Source: Cryobacterium sp. PH31-O1 (GTDB lineage Bacteria > Actinomycetota > Actinomycetes > Actinomycetales > Microbacteriaceae). From it: 64,000 bases of DNA. The position numbers and the translations under genes are program-made. The DNA lies in contig NZ_JASITB010000001.1 in NCBI RefSeq assembly GCF_030063455.1, positions 682,001 to 746,000 of the forward strand, written 5' to 3'. The notes under the pieces were generated by a model. The model worked only from the letters and a program-made list of their open reading frames with translations, made no database searches and was not told the origin of the DNA. Of this stretch, positions 1 to 8,801 are shown piece by piece. How positions within the stretch are numbered: position 1 is the stretch's first letter; each line of letters begins with the position of its first letter.

Positions 1-225
1 GGAGCGGCCCTGTTCACGGCGCTCTACACCGCTGCCGTGAGTGCGTACCTGGTCGGCACGGTGCCGTCGCAGGCAGCTGCGCTCGGTGCCCTCGTGAGCG
101 GATACCAGTCCGCCTTCCTCTGGGCGGCTGTCATCATCTTCGCGGCGGCGCCAGTTTCGTTCTTTCTGGTGCGTCCGCGCAAGGAAGACCTGCTCGGCGC
201 GGGGGCCGCGGTGCACCTCGGGTAA
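1..225 (+). CDS. C-terminal end of an MFS drug-efflux transporter (partial)
   Basis: The reading frame is open from the first base, so the gene starts upstream of the window. The visible 74 residues hold a hydrophobic stretch, a short extracellular-type loop containing SAF, and a second membrane helix (WAAVIIFAAAPVSFFLV) followed by a basic tail, RPRKEDLL. This is how 14-helix major facilitator (DHA2-type) exporters end. Substrate cannot be told from this fragment. A strong double hairpin follows the stop codon. Confidence 0.6.
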   Translation, partial: GAALFTALYTAAVSAYLVGTVPSQAAALGALVSGYQSAFLWAAVIIFAAAPVSFFLVRPRKEDLLGAGAAVHLG

Positions 226-256
226 CTGCGTGGGGGCTCCTGGGCCCACCTTGTGG

Positions 257-306
257 CCGCGGGCCCAGCCTATAAGCTGGGCCCGCGGACGGGGCCTGGG
301 CCCCGT
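257..306. terminator. Double hairpin, likely bidirectional terminator
   Basis: A perfect 13-bp inverted repeat (257-269 with 276-288, loop of six) is followed at once by an 8-bp inverted repeat (289-296 with 299-306). It lies between the stop codons of two convergent genes. There is no clear U-run on either side, so it is a GC-type terminator by position and structure. Confidence 0.75.
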
Positions 307-310
307 CCGA

Positions 311-814
311 TTAGCTGTCCAGGGCCACCTGCACGGTGTCGCCGTGCACGTCGATCGTCACGACCAGCAGGCCGTCGGTGTCGTCCGGGCTGATGGCATA
401 TTCGAGTACCGCGAAGTGTGCCTCGCTGCCGTTGTGGTGCGGGTGAAAGCCGATGCGCTGCAGGCGCAGCGAGCGCAGAAAGTCGATCTGCTGGTCGCCG
501 GAATCCCAGATGATGGCGTTTTCCACCGCCTCCTGATCCATCTCCTCGAGCTGCTCACTGATGTACTGGCTCGTCACCGAGACCTCGGCCGACAGGTCGG
601 CCACGAGGGACTCCCGCACCTGGGAGTCGAGGTCCTCCATCGAACCGATCATGGCCGCGGCGATGTCGAGGGCTTCGGCGGTGACCGAATCTTCATCGGG
701 CGAGCTGAGATCAATCTCGACGCTCTGGTCGCCAAGCTCGGCGGAATCCGACCAGTACACCTCGCCCTCGTCTTCGTCGCCGAGTATTCCGAAAAAATCG
801 TGTTCGATGCTCAT
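311..814 (-). CDS. Acidic cytoplasmic protein of unknown function (DUF2004-like)
   Basis: A 167-residue acidic protein with no signal peptide or membrane segment. It opens with SIEHDFFGILGDEDEGEVYW, then has a helical middle section (about residues 45-100) and ends in a beta-rich section (LLVVTIDVHGDTVQVALDS). The pattern resembles actinobacterial DUF2004 proteins, but this is recognition by eye. It starts 22 bases after the ftsY stop codon on the same strand, so it may be cotranscribed with ftsY. No function can be given. Confidence 0.7.
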   Translation of the reverse strand: MSIEHDFFGILGDEDEGEVYWSDSAELGDQSVEIDLSSPDEDSVTAEALDIAAAMIGSMEDLDSQVRESLVADLSAEVSVTSQYISEQLEEMDQEAVENAIIWDSGDQQIDFLRSLRLQRIGFHPHHNGSEAHFAVLEYAISPDDTDGLLVVTIDVHGDTVQVALDS

Positions 815-836
815 AGTGCTCCTCTAAAATTCTTCA

Positions 837-1712
837 TCAGCCGACGAGTTTCTGCGCGAATACGTGCGGGGTGAAACCGGTGAGATCGTTGATGCCCTCA
901 CCCTGCCCGACCAATTTGATCGGAATGCCGGTCTTCTCCTGCACGGCCAGCACGAAACCGCCCCGCGCCGAGCCGTCGAGCTTGGTCAGCACGAGACCGG
1001 TCACCCCGGCGTGCTCGATGAAGGCCTCGGCCTGGGCGAGCCCGTTCTGGCCGGTCGTGGCGTCGAGTACGAGCAGAACCTCGGCGATCGGGCCCTGTTT
1101 CTCGACCACCCGGCGAATCTTGGTGAGCTCGTCCATCAGGCCGCCCTTGGTTTGCAGCCGGCCGGCCGTGTCGATGAGCACGATTTCGATGCCCTCGTTC
1201 TTCGCCTTCTCGACCGTTTGAAAGGCGACGGATGCCGGGTCCTGGCCGGTCATCTGCGGTTTCACGATCTGCGCGCCGGCGCGTTCGGCCCAGGTCGACA
1301 GTTGTTCGACCGCCCCTGCCCGGAACGTGTCGGCCGCGCCGATCACGACACTGCGACCGTAGGTGCCCAGAAACTTGGCGAATTTACCGATTGTCGTGGT
1401 CTTGCCGACGCCGTTGACCCCGACGACGAGCACGACCGCGGGGCGTTCAGACAGGGTGAGGGTGGAGTCGAGAACCGAGAGGCGCTCTTCGATGCCTTCG
1501 CGGAGCATCCGCTGTAAATCCGTCGGGTCGGTCGTGCTGTACTTGGCGACCTTGGCACGCAGGTCGGCGATGACCGCCTCGGTGACGGTGGGTCCGAAGT
1601 CGGCCTGCAGCAGGGCGTCCTCGAGGTCGTCCCAGGTGGCAGCGTCGATGGTCTTCTTCGCGAACATTCCGCGCAGTGCGCCGGAGAGGGACCAGGGGGT
1701 GCGTTCAGCCAT
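837..1712 (-). CDS. ftsY: Signal recognition particle receptor FtsY
   Basis: FtsY is the SRP receptor GTPase that docks ribosome-nascent chain complexes to the Sec translocon at the membrane. The 291-residue protein has the helical N domain (about 1-85) and the G domain with P-loop GVNGVGKTTT (98-107), DTAGRLQ, TKLDGSARGG and the GxGE-type closing loop (GQGEGINDL). It lacks the long acidic A domain of E. coli FtsY, as usual in actinobacteria. smc, its customary upstream neighbour, is about 9.8 kb away, separated by the sulfate operon. Confidence 0.97.
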   Translation of the reverse strand: MAERTPWSLSGALRGMFAKKTIDAATWDDLEDALLQADFGPTVTEAVIADLRAKVAKYSTTDPTDLQRMLREGIEERLSVLDSTLTLSERPAVVLVVGVNGVGKTTTIGKFAKFLGTYGRSVVIGAADTFRAGAVEQLSTWAERAGAQIVKPQMTGQDPASVAFQTVEKAKNEGIEIVLIDTAGRLQTKGGLMDELTKIRRVVEKQGPIAEVLLVLDATTGQNGLAQAEAFIEHAGVTGLVLTKLDGSARGGFVLAVQEKTGIPIKLVGQGEGINDLTGFTPHVFAQKLVG

Positions 1713-1874
1713 GTCCCTAGCCTACGGGGGTGTCGCGGCCTTGCGCGCTTAGCGCAACGCACGCTCCCTCTCGACCGTGCCAGGCCTCGGCTAAGCGGAT
1801 GCCCGCACCGCCCTTCCGCGGGTGCTCGCCAGCCGTGCGGGTGCGCTGGGTACGGCCGAGTCGCCCGCAACCTG

Positions 1875-1910
1875 TGTGACGCCCCGTGACAGTGTGTGAC
1901 AGCACGTGAC
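1875..1910. promoter_or_regulatory. Four helically phased GTGAC repeats upstream of the sulfate operon
   Basis: The pentamer GTGAC ends at 1880, 1890, 1900 and 1910, that is four copies at exact 10-bp steps, preceded alternately by T and C. One helical turn per step puts all copies on one face of the DNA. They lie about 100-130 bp before the sulfite reductase start and upstream of a possible -10 (TAGCGT, 1942-1947), an activator-like position. The same divergent region also precedes ftsY. Apart from this array I see only possible promoter elements in 1713-2007. Confidence 0.55.
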
Positions 1911-2007
1911 TCGGACCGACACCCCCGTTCACGTGGCGAAGTAGCGTAGGCGTCGTTGCTTCGGTTCGTGAACGCCGGGGCGGCGCCGCGAACCGAGGGA
2001 GCCCGAC

Positions 2008-3768
2008 GTGCCGAACGAAACCGAGACGGTGCAAAGCAATGCGGCCGGGACCGCGAACGCAGCGCCAGCGGCCAAGCTGCTCGCCGCCCGCCCGCCGCGG
2101 CCGTCGACGCGCCCGAACGGCCAGTGGAAGATCGACGGCACCGAGCCACTCAACGGCAATGAGGTCTGGAAGCAGGTCGACAACGGCCTCGCCGTGCGCG
2201 GCCGCATCGAGCAGATCTACTCCAAGCAGGGTTTCGACTCGATTGACGGCACTGACCTGCACGGCCGTTTTCGCTGGTGGGGCCTGTACACGCAGCGCAA
2301 ACCGGGCATCGACGGCGGCAAGACCGCCACCCTCGAACCCGAAGAGCTCGAAGACCGATACTTCATGCTGCGCGTGCGCATCGACGGCGGACAGCTGACC
2401 ACCGAGCAGGCTCGCGTGATCGGTGAGGTCTCCCGCGACTTCGGTCGCGACACCGCCGACATCACCGACCGCCAGAACATTCAACTGCACTGGATTCAGA
2501 TCGAGGATATGCCCGAAATCTGGCGCCGCCTCGAAGCCGTCGGCCTCGAAACCACCCAGGCCTGCGGCGACGTGCCGCGCGTGTTTTTGGGTTCCCCCGT
2601 CGCCGGCATCGCCGCCGACGAACTCATCGACCCCACCGAGGCCATCCACGAGCTCGCCCGCAAATTTCTCGGCACCGACGAATTCGCCAACCTGCCGCGT
2701 AAATTCAAAACCGCCATCACCGGTCACCCCAGCCAGGACGTCGTGCACGAGATCAACGACATCGGCCTCGTCGCGCTCGAACACCCCGAACTGGGCATCG
2801 GCTACGACCTGTGGGTCGGCGGTGCGCTCAGCACGACCCCGCGGCTGGCCGAACGTCTCGGCGCCTTCGTGGCTGAAGATAAAGTGTCTGAGGTCTGGCG
2901 CGGTGTCGCTTCCATTTTTCGCGACTACGGCTACCGCCGTCTGCGCGGCAAGGCACGCCTGAAGTTTCTGCTCGCCGAATGGGGTACCGAGAAATTCCGT
3001 CGCATTCTCGAAGACGAATATCTGGGTTACACCCTGCCCGACGGCCCGGCTGCACCCCGCCCGAAGACGCAGGGCGACCACATCGGTGTGCACAAGCAGA
3101 AGGACGGCCGTTTCTACATCGGCGTCGCGCCGTTCGTGGGTCGCGTCTCTGGCCGGACCCTGACCACGCTCGCCGACCTGCTCGAAGCCCACGGCTCGAC
3201 CCGGCTGCGCACGACCCCGCACCAGAAGATCGTGGTGCTCGACGTCGCCGAAGAACACGTCGAACCGCTCATCGCGGCGCTCGACGAGATCGGCCTGTCG
3301 GCGCGGCCGAGCCTGTTCCGCCGCTCGACCGTTGCCTGCACCGGCATCGAATTCTGCAAGCTCGCCATCGTCGAGACCAAACAGTCAGCAACGGATGCCA
3401 TTCTCGAGCTGGAGAAACGCCTCGCCGATATCGACGCCCCGCACCCAATCACCCTGCACGTGAACGGATGCCCCAACTCCTGCGCCCGCATCCAGACCGC
3501 GGACATCGGGCTCAAGGGCCAGCTGCTGCCAGACGGCAACGGCGGCTCCACCCCCGGGTTCCAGGTGCACCTCGGCGGCGGCCTCGCCTCCGTCGACCGC
3601 GATGAGGCCGGCCTCGGTCGCACCGTGCGCGGCCTCAAGGTCACCGCCGAGGACCTCGCCGACTACGTCGAACGCCTCGTGCGCCGCTTTCTGGCCGCCC
3701 GCACCGTCGACGACGACGAAACCTTTGCCCAGTGGGCGCACCGCGCCGATGAGGAGGACCTCAAATGA
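2008..3768 (+). CDS. sir: Ferredoxin-dependent sulfite/nitrite reductase (siroheme)
   Basis: Catalyses the six-electron reduction of sulfite to sulfide (or nitrite to ammonia) with siroheme and a [4Fe-4S] cluster. The 586-residue protein has the duplicated ferredoxin-like/siroheme half-domains and the cluster ligands C444, C450 (CTGIEFC) and C488, C492 (CPNSC). The GTG start at 2008 has GAGGGA eight bases upstream. The genes that follow, for APS reductase, ATP sulfurylase, ferredoxin reductase and ferredoxin, argue for sulfite as substrate. The next gene overlaps by ATGA. Confidence 0.93.
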   Translation: MPNETETVQSNAAGTANAAPAAKLLAARPPRPSTRPNGQWKIDGTEPLNGNEVWKQVDNGLAVRGRIEQIYSKQGFDSIDGTDLHGRFRWWGLYTQRKPGIDGGKTATLEPEELEDRYFMLRVRIDGGQLTTEQARVIGEVSRDFGRDTADITDRQNIQLHWIQIEDMPEIWRRLEAVGLETTQACGDVPRVFLGSPVAGIAADELIDPTEAIHELARKFLGTDEFANLPRKFKTAITGHPSQDVVHEINDIGLVALEHPELGIGYDLWVGGALSTTPRLAERLGAFVAEDKVSEVWRGVASIFRDYGYRRLRGKARLKFLLAEWGTEKFRRILEDEYLGYTLPDGPAAPRPKTQGDHIGVHKQKDGRFYIGVAPFVGRVSGRTLTTLADLLEAHGSTRLRTTPHQKIVVLDVAEEHVEPLIAALDEIGLSARPSLFRRSTVACTGIEFCKLAIVETKQSATDAILELEKRLADIDAPHPITLHVNGCPNSCARIQTADIGLKGQLLPDGNGGSTPGFQVHLGGGLASVDRDEAGLGRTVRGLKVTAEDLADYVERLVRRFLAARTVDDDETFAQWAHRADEEDLK

Positions 3769-4559
3769 TCGCGATCAACCTGAACGCGCGCACCCTGCAC
3801 GCCAGCACCGCGGCATCCGCTGCCCGTGTCTTGCCGCAGCGCCGACCGGCCGCCGAGCTTCAGGCCCTCGCCGAGGCTGGTTCGGCCGAACTGGCCCGGG
3901 CCGCCACAGCGAACGGCCGTGAGGCCACCGCCGCGGAGGTCGTCGCCTGGGTCGCCCGCAACTTCGGCGCCGACTCCGTCGCCGTCGCGTGCTCGATGGC
4001 CGACGCGGTACTGCCCGAGATCGTGTCGCAGCAGCTGCCCGGCGTTGACGTGCTCTTTCTCGACACGGGCTACCATTTCGCTGAAACCTACGAGACCCGC
4101 GACGCGGTTGCCGCTGCCCTGCCGGTCACCGTCGTCGATGTTCTGCCGCTCACCACGGTGCCGGAGCAGGACGCCGCACACGGCGCCGAACTTTTCGCCC
4201 GCGACCCGAACGCGTGCTGTGCGATGCGCAAGGTCGAACCCCTGCAGCGTTCCCTCGGCGGCTACGAGCTGTGGTTCACCGGCGTGCGCCGCGACGAAGC
4301 ACCCACCCGCGCCAACACACCGCTGATCACCTGGGATGAACGGAACGGCCTGGTCAAGGTGAACCCGGTCGCCGCCTGGAGCTACGACGAACTGATGGAC
4401 TACGCCGTCGACCATCAGGTTCCGGTGAACGTGTTGCTCTCCCAGGGCTACCCCTCCATCGGCTGCGCTCCCTGCACCCAACCCGTCGCGGCGGGCGCCG
4501 ATCCACGTTCCGGCCGCTGGGCCACCCTCGAGAAGACAGAATGCGGGCTCCACCTATGA
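3765..4559 (+). CDS. cysH: Adenylyl-sulfate (APS) reductase, CysH family
   Basis: Reduces activated sulfate to sulfite with thiol-derived electrons. This 264-residue protein carries the cluster cysteines C151-C152 and C234/C237 (CAPC), the mark of the [4Fe-4S] APS-reducing branch rather than the PAPS-only enzyme. The catalytic cysteine C260 sits in the C-terminal KTECGLH motif. No cysC (APS kinase) is in the operon, which agrees with direct use of APS. It overlaps the sulfite reductase stop by ATGA and the cysD start likewise, so translation is probably coupled. Confidence 0.95.
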   Translation: MIAINLNARTLHASTAASAARVLPQRRPAAELQALAEAGSAELARAATANGREATAAEVVAWVARNFGADSVAVACSMADAVLPEIVSQQLPGVDVLFLDTGYHFAETYETRDAVAAALPVTVVDVLPLTTVPEQDAAHGAELFARDPNACCAMRKVEPLQRSLGGYELWFTGVRRDEAPTRANTPLITWDERNGLVKVNPVAAWSYDELMDYAVDHQVPVNVLLSQGYPSIGCAPCTQPVAAGADPRSGRWATLEKTECGLHL

Positions 4560-5485
4560 CTACTGCGCTAGTTTCAACACCGCCCGTAACCCACCGCCTC
4601 TCCGAACTCGACGTGCTCGAGAGCGAAGCGATCCACATCATTCGCGAGGTCGTCGCCGAATTCGAACGCCCCGTGCTGCTGTTCTCCGGCGGCAAGGACT
4701 CCGTCGTCGTGCTGCACCTCGCCGCCAAGGCGTTCTGGCCAGGCAAGATCCCGTTCTCGCTGCTGCACGTGGATACCGGGCACAACTTTCCCGAGGTGCT
4801 CGAGTTTCGCGACAAGACCGTCGCAGCCCGCGGTGTGCGTCTGGTGGTCGCCAAGGTGGCGGACTACATCGATGACGGCCGTCTCACCGAACGCGCCGAC
4901 GGCACCCGCAATCCGCTGCAGACCATGCCGCTGCTCGACGCCATCGCGGCCGGCCGGCACGACGCCGTCTTCGGCGGCGCCCGCCGCGACGAAGACAAGG
5001 CCCGCGCCAAGGAACGCATCCTGTCACTGCGCGACGAATTCGGCCAGTGGGACCCGCGCAACCAGCGCCCCGAGCTGTGGAACCTCTACAACGGCCGCCA
5101 CACCGTTGGCCAGCACGTGCGGGCCTTCCCGATCAGCAACTGGACCGAACTCAACGTCTGGCGCTACATCGAACGCGAGAATATCGAACTGCCCCCGCTC
5201 TACTACGCGCATGAGCGTGAGGTCTACCGCCGCGACAACATGTGGCGTTCGGTCAGCCCGGTCAGCCTTCCCCGCGAGGGCGAAACCGTCGAAACGCGCA
5301 CGGTGCGCTACCGCACGGTGGGCGATATGAGCTGCACCGGCGCCGTCGACTCGAGCGCGGCATCCGTTGCCGACGTGGTGCGCGAGGTCGGCGTGAGCAC
5401 CATCACCGAACGAGGCGCCACCCGCGCCGACGACCGCATCTCCGAAGCCGCCATGGAAGACCGCAAAAAGGAAGGATACTTCTAA
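4556..5485 (+). CDS. cysD: Sulfate adenylyltransferase subunit 2 (CysD)
   Basis: The catalytic subunit of ATP sulfurylase, which makes APS from ATP and sulfate together with the GTPase CysN. The N-type PP-loop SGGKDS is at residues 44-49, and the C-terminal part has the family's NWTELNVWRYI and DNMWRSVSP-like stretches. I chose the ATG at 4556 because it forms an ATGA overlap with cysH; an upstream ATG at 4541 would add five residues. cysN is not adjacent: a lipoprotein gene intervenes. Confidence 0.95.
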   Translation: MTTALVSTPPVTHRLSELDVLESEAIHIIREVVAEFERPVLLFSGGKDSVVVLHLAAKAFWPGKIPFSLLHVDTGHNFPEVLEFRDKTVAARGVRLVVAKVADYIDDGRLTERADGTRNPLQTMPLLDAIAAGRHDAVFGGARRDEDKARAKERILSLRDEFGQWDPRNQRPELWNLYNGRHTVGQHVRAFPISNWTELNVWRYIERENIELPPLYYAHEREVYRRDNMWRSVSPVSLPREGETVETRTVRYRTVGDMSCTGAVDSSAASVADVVREVGVSTITERGATRADDRISEAAMEDRKKEGYF

Positions 5486-6546
5486 TGCGAAATTCGCTAC
5501 GTCTGGGCTCCCTCATGCTGGGAACAGCCCTTCTTCTGAGCGGATGCGCCGCCACGGTTTCTGCTGGACCGGCCACCGATCAGGGTCCAGCCGACGAACT
5601 GCGCCTGGGCTACTTCGACAACGTCACCCACGCCGCCGCGCTCGTGGGGTTGCACAAGGGGTTGTTCGAGGATGCCCTCGGCGACACCAAGCTGAGCACG
5701 CAGATTTTCAATGCCGGCCCGGCCGCCGTTGAAGCGCTCAGCGCCGGCGCTATCGACGCCGCCTATATCGGCCCGAGCCCGGCGGTGAACACGTTCATCC
5801 AGAGCGGCGGCCAGTCGGCCGTCATCGTGGCCGGAGCCGCGAGCGGCGGCGCAGCGCTCGTGGTGCAGGGCGGCATCGACGGCCCGGCCGACCTGGCCGG
5901 CACCATCCTCGCTACCCCGCAGCTCGGCAACACCCAGGATATCGCCCTGCGATCCTGGCTGGGCGACGAGGGCTACACGACCAGCACAACCGGCGGCGGC
6001 GACGTCAACGTGTCCCCCACCGAGAACGCGCAGACCCTCACGCTGTTCCAGAGCGGCAAGATCGACGGCGCCTGGCTGCCCGAACCCTGGGTTTCCCGAC
6101 TCGTGCTCGAGGCCGGTGGCCATGTTCTCGTGAACGAGGCCGACCTGTGGGACAACGGAGACTTTCCGACCACCGTGCTGCTCGTGCGCAAAGCCTTTCT
6201 CGAAGAGCATCCCGACACTGTTCAGGCACTTCTGCAGGGCCATGTCGCCGCCGTCGACTGGCTCACCGAGAACCAGGCCGACGCGGCGTCGGTCATCAAC
6301 GCCAAGCTCGTGGCCGACACCGGCAAGGCTCTCGCCGACGATGTGCTGGCCCGCGCCCTGACCGAAGTGAAGTTCAGCGTTGACCCGCTGGCCTCGACCT
6401 TTCCGGTCTCGCTCGCCGAGGCGGTGAAGGCCGGCACCGGCAAGGACGGTGACCTGAACGGACTGTTCAACGTCTCCCTGCTCAACGCCGTACTCACGGA
6501 ACGCACAGAACAACCGGTCTCGGCCGGCGGATTGGGAACGGAATAG
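5485..6546 (+). CDS. ABC transporter substrate-binding lipoprotein (SsuA/NitT-TauT type)
   Basis: A 353-residue exported lipoprotein: hydrophobic N-terminus, lipobox LLSGC with the lipidated cysteine at 21, then a periplasmic-binding fold of the sulfonate/nitrate/taurine class (LRLGYFDNVTHAAALVGLHKG; AIDAAYIGPSPAVN; DGAWLPEPWVSRLV). Its ATG shares one base with the cysD stop. It is the binding protein for the ATPase and permease encoded after cysN. Given the operon, sulfonate, taurine or sulfate is the likely ligand. Placement between cysD and cysN is unusual. Confidence 0.88.
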   Translation: MRNSLRLGSLMLGTALLLSGCAATVSAGPATDQGPADELRLGYFDNVTHAAALVGLHKGLFEDALGDTKLSTQIFNAGPAAVEALSAGAIDAAYIGPSPAVNTFIQSGGQSAVIVAGAASGGAALVVQGGIDGPADLAGTILATPQLGNTQDIALRSWLGDEGYTTSTTGGGDVNVSPTENAQTLTLFQSGKIDGAWLPEPWVSRLVLEAGGHVLVNEADLWDNGDFPTTVLLVRKAFLEEHPDTVQALLQGHVAAVDWLTENQADAASVINAKLVADTGKALADDVLARALTEVKFSVDPLASTFPVSLAEAVKAGTGKDGDLNGLFNVSLLNAVLTERTEQPVSAGGLGTE

Positions 6547-6549
6547 CAG

Positions 6550-7962
6550 ATGACCCTCACCACAGACACCCAGACCAGCATTGAGAACGACATCGTCGCC
6601 GCCCCCGAAGGCACCCTGTTTCGTTTCGCGACAGCCGGCTCGGTCGACGACGGCAAGTCCACCCTTGTCGGACGGCTGCTGCACGACTCCAAGGCGATCC
6701 TCGCCGACCAGCTCGAAGCGGTCACTCGCACCTCCACCGAACGCGGCTTCGGCGGCGAGAGCGGCGGAATCGACTTTGCACTGCTGACCGACGGCCTGCG
6801 CGCCGAACGCGAACAGGGCATCACCATCGACGTTGCGTACCGCTACTTCGCGACGCCCGCCCGCTCGTTCATCCTCGCCGACTGCCCCGGCCACGTGCAG
6901 TACACCCGCAACATGGTCACCGGCGCCACCACAGCGGATGCCGTCATCATGCTCATCGACGCCCGCAAGGGCGTTCTGGAGCAGACTCGCCGGCACCTCA
7001 GCGTCGTCGCCCTGCTGCGCGTGCCGCACGTGATCGTCGCGGTCAACAAGATCGACCTGCTGGACTACGACGAGGCCGCCTACCGGGAGGTGGAGGCATC
7101 CGTTCGTCTGGTCACCGCCGAACTCGGCATTGCTGACGCACTGGTCATTCCCGTGTCGGCCCTGGTCGGCGACAACGTCGTCGACCGTTCAGAACGCACC
7201 CCCTGGTATGCCGGGCCGAGCCTGCTCGAACTTCTCGAAACGCTCACCGTGATCGACGATCTCGACGAGCGCGGACAGGCCACCGAGGCGTTCCGCCTGC
7301 CGGTTCAGCTCGTGCTGCGCCCGCAGGGCGCGGTCGTCGTGGCCCCGGAACTCAAAGATTCGTACCGCGACTACCGGGCCTACGCCGGGCAGGTCGCCAG
7401 TGGCAGCATCAAGGTCGGCGACAGCGTCAGTGTCGAGCCCGGCGGCGGCACCAGCACCGTCACCGGCATCGACTTCGCTGGCGTGGCGCTCGATGAGGCT
7501 TTCGCGCCGCAGTCGATCGCCCTGCGCCTGGCCGACGACCTCGACATTGCCCGCGGTGCCGTGATCGCGGCCGTCGGCACCCTGCCGCCGATCACCCGCA
7601 CCCTCGAAGCCGACCTGTTCTGGCTCGACCCCCGGCCGCTTGCCCCCGGCGCCCGCGTGCTCGTGAAGTTCGGCACGACGGTCGTGCAGGCACTGGTGAG
7701 CGCGGTCACCGGGCGGCTCGACCTCACGACACTCGGCGTCGAACCGGCGACGAGCCTGGCCATCAACGATATCGGGCAGGCCAGCATCCGCTTGTCACGC
7801 GATCTGCCGGTGGAGCCTTACACGCACAACCGCCGCTCGGGCGCTTTCCTCGTGATTCACCCGCAGGACGGCGCGACGCTCGCCGCCGGCATCGTCACCG
7901 CGCCGGGCGAACCGACCCGGGCGGGCGACGGTTCGGGTGCCGGCTCGGAAGTGTCGCCGTGA
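6550..7962 (+). CDS. cysN: Sulfate adenylyltransferase subunit 1 (CysN GTPase)
   Basis: The regulatory GTPase of ATP sulfurylase; GTP hydrolysis drives APS formation by CysD. The 470-residue protein has an EF-Tu-like GTPase domain with P-loop GSVDDGKS (30-37), DCPGH and NKID, then two beta-barrel domains. It ends without the APS kinase domain that is fused to CysN in some bacteria. The start lies three bases after the lipoprotein stop, and its stop overlaps the ATPase start by GTGA. Confidence 0.95.
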   Translation: MTLTTDTQTSIENDIVAAPEGTLFRFATAGSVDDGKSTLVGRLLHDSKAILADQLEAVTRTSTERGFGGESGGIDFALLTDGLRAEREQGITIDVAYRYFATPARSFILADCPGHVQYTRNMVTGATTADAVIMLIDARKGVLEQTRRHLSVVALLRVPHVIVAVNKIDLLDYDEAAYREVEASVRLVTAELGIADALVIPVSALVGDNVVDRSERTPWYAGPSLLELLETLTVIDDLDERGQATEAFRLPVQLVLRPQGAVVVAPELKDSYRDYRAYAGQVASGSIKVGDSVSVEPGGGTSTVTGIDFAGVALDEAFAPQSIALRLADDLDIARGAVIAAVGTLPPITRTLEADLFWLDPRPLAPGARVLVKFGTTVVQALVSAVTGRLDLTTLGVEPATSLAINDIGQASIRLSRDLPVEPYTHNRRSGAFLVIHPQDGATLAAGIVTAPGEPTRAGDGSGAGSEVSP

Positions 7963-8801
7963 CCTCTCCCGCCCGTACGTCCGTCGTCGCCGCCCCGGTG
8001 CAGGCCGCTGCACCCGCCGATATCTCTATACCCGTTTCCAAGCCGGTTTCTGCACCGGCGGGTGGGCCGGCCGCAATCACCATCGAGTCCCTCGGCAAGC
8101 GCTACGGCGCGGGGCCCCTCGTGCTCGACGACATCAACCTCTCGATCGAGGCCGGCCAGTTCGTCTGCCTGCTCGGGGCGAGCGGATGCGGCAAGTCCAC
8201 CCTGCTGAACATCATCGCCGGCCTGGAGAAGCCCACCGAGGGCGCCGTCACCGTGGCGAGCGGCAAGGCCGCCGTCATGTTCCAGGACGCTGCCCTGTTT
8301 CCCTGGTTGACCGCGGGCCGTAACGTGGAACTCGCCCTGAAGCTCGGCGGGATCCCCCGCAAGGCACGCCGCGCCGAGGCCCTGGAGCTGCTCGACCTGG
8401 TCAACCTGGCCGATGCCGCCGACAAGCGCCCACACGAACTCTCCGGCGGCATGCGTCAGCGCGTCGCGCTGGCTCGCTCGCTCGCGCAGGACCGCAAGGT
8501 TTTGCTCATGGACGAACCGTTCGCCGCGCTCGACGCCATCACCCGCGATCTGCTGCACGAGGAACTGGAACGGGTCTGGCGCCAGACCGGCCGCACCATC
8601 GTTTTCGTTACGCACAACGTGCGCGAGGCCGCCCGGCTGGGGCAGCGCATCCTCTTGATGTCGTCGCGCCCTGGGCGCATCGTCAACGAGTGGACCATCA
8701 CCGACAGCGGGTCACGCCGCATCGAATCCCCTGAGGTCGCCCGCCTGGGCGATGAGATCACCGACCAGCTGCGAGAGGAGATCCGCCGCAATGCCGCTTG
8801 A
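7959..8801 (+). CDS. ABC transporter ATP-binding protein (SsuB/TauB type)
   Basis: Energises the importer formed with the lipoprotein at 5485 and the permease at 8791. Walker A GASGCGKST (73-81), signature LSGGMRQR, Walker B VLLMDEPF and switch HN are all present; FQDAALFPWL is typical of the nitrate/sulfonate/taurine class. An Ala/Pro-rich N-terminal extension of about 40 residues precedes the domain; an internal start cannot be excluded. The GTG start overlaps the cysN stop (GTGA). Confidence 0.9.
   Translation: MTSPARTSVVAAPVQAAAPADISIPVSKPVSAPAGGPAAITIESLGKRYGAGPLVLDDINLSIEAGQFVCLLGASGCGKSTLLNIIAGLEKPTEGAVTVASGKAAVMFQDAALFPWLTAGRNVELALKLGGIPRKARRAEALELLDLVNLADAADKRPHELSGGMRQRVALARSLAQDRKVLLMDEPFAALDAITRDLLHEELERVWRQTGRTIVFVTHNVREAARLGQRILLMSSRPGRIVNEWTITDSGSRRIESPEVARLGDEITDQLREEIRRNAA

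Noticed and set aside
230..874. Plus-strand ORF of 214 codons over the small acidic protein and the ftsY end
   Set aside because: Antisense shadow: the minus strand has the coherent protein and no recognisable domain or ribosome binding site supports the plus reading.
1717..3258. Minus-strand ORF of 513 codons across sir
   Set aside because: High-GC antisense opening; the plus strand encodes sulfite reductase with all cluster cysteines.
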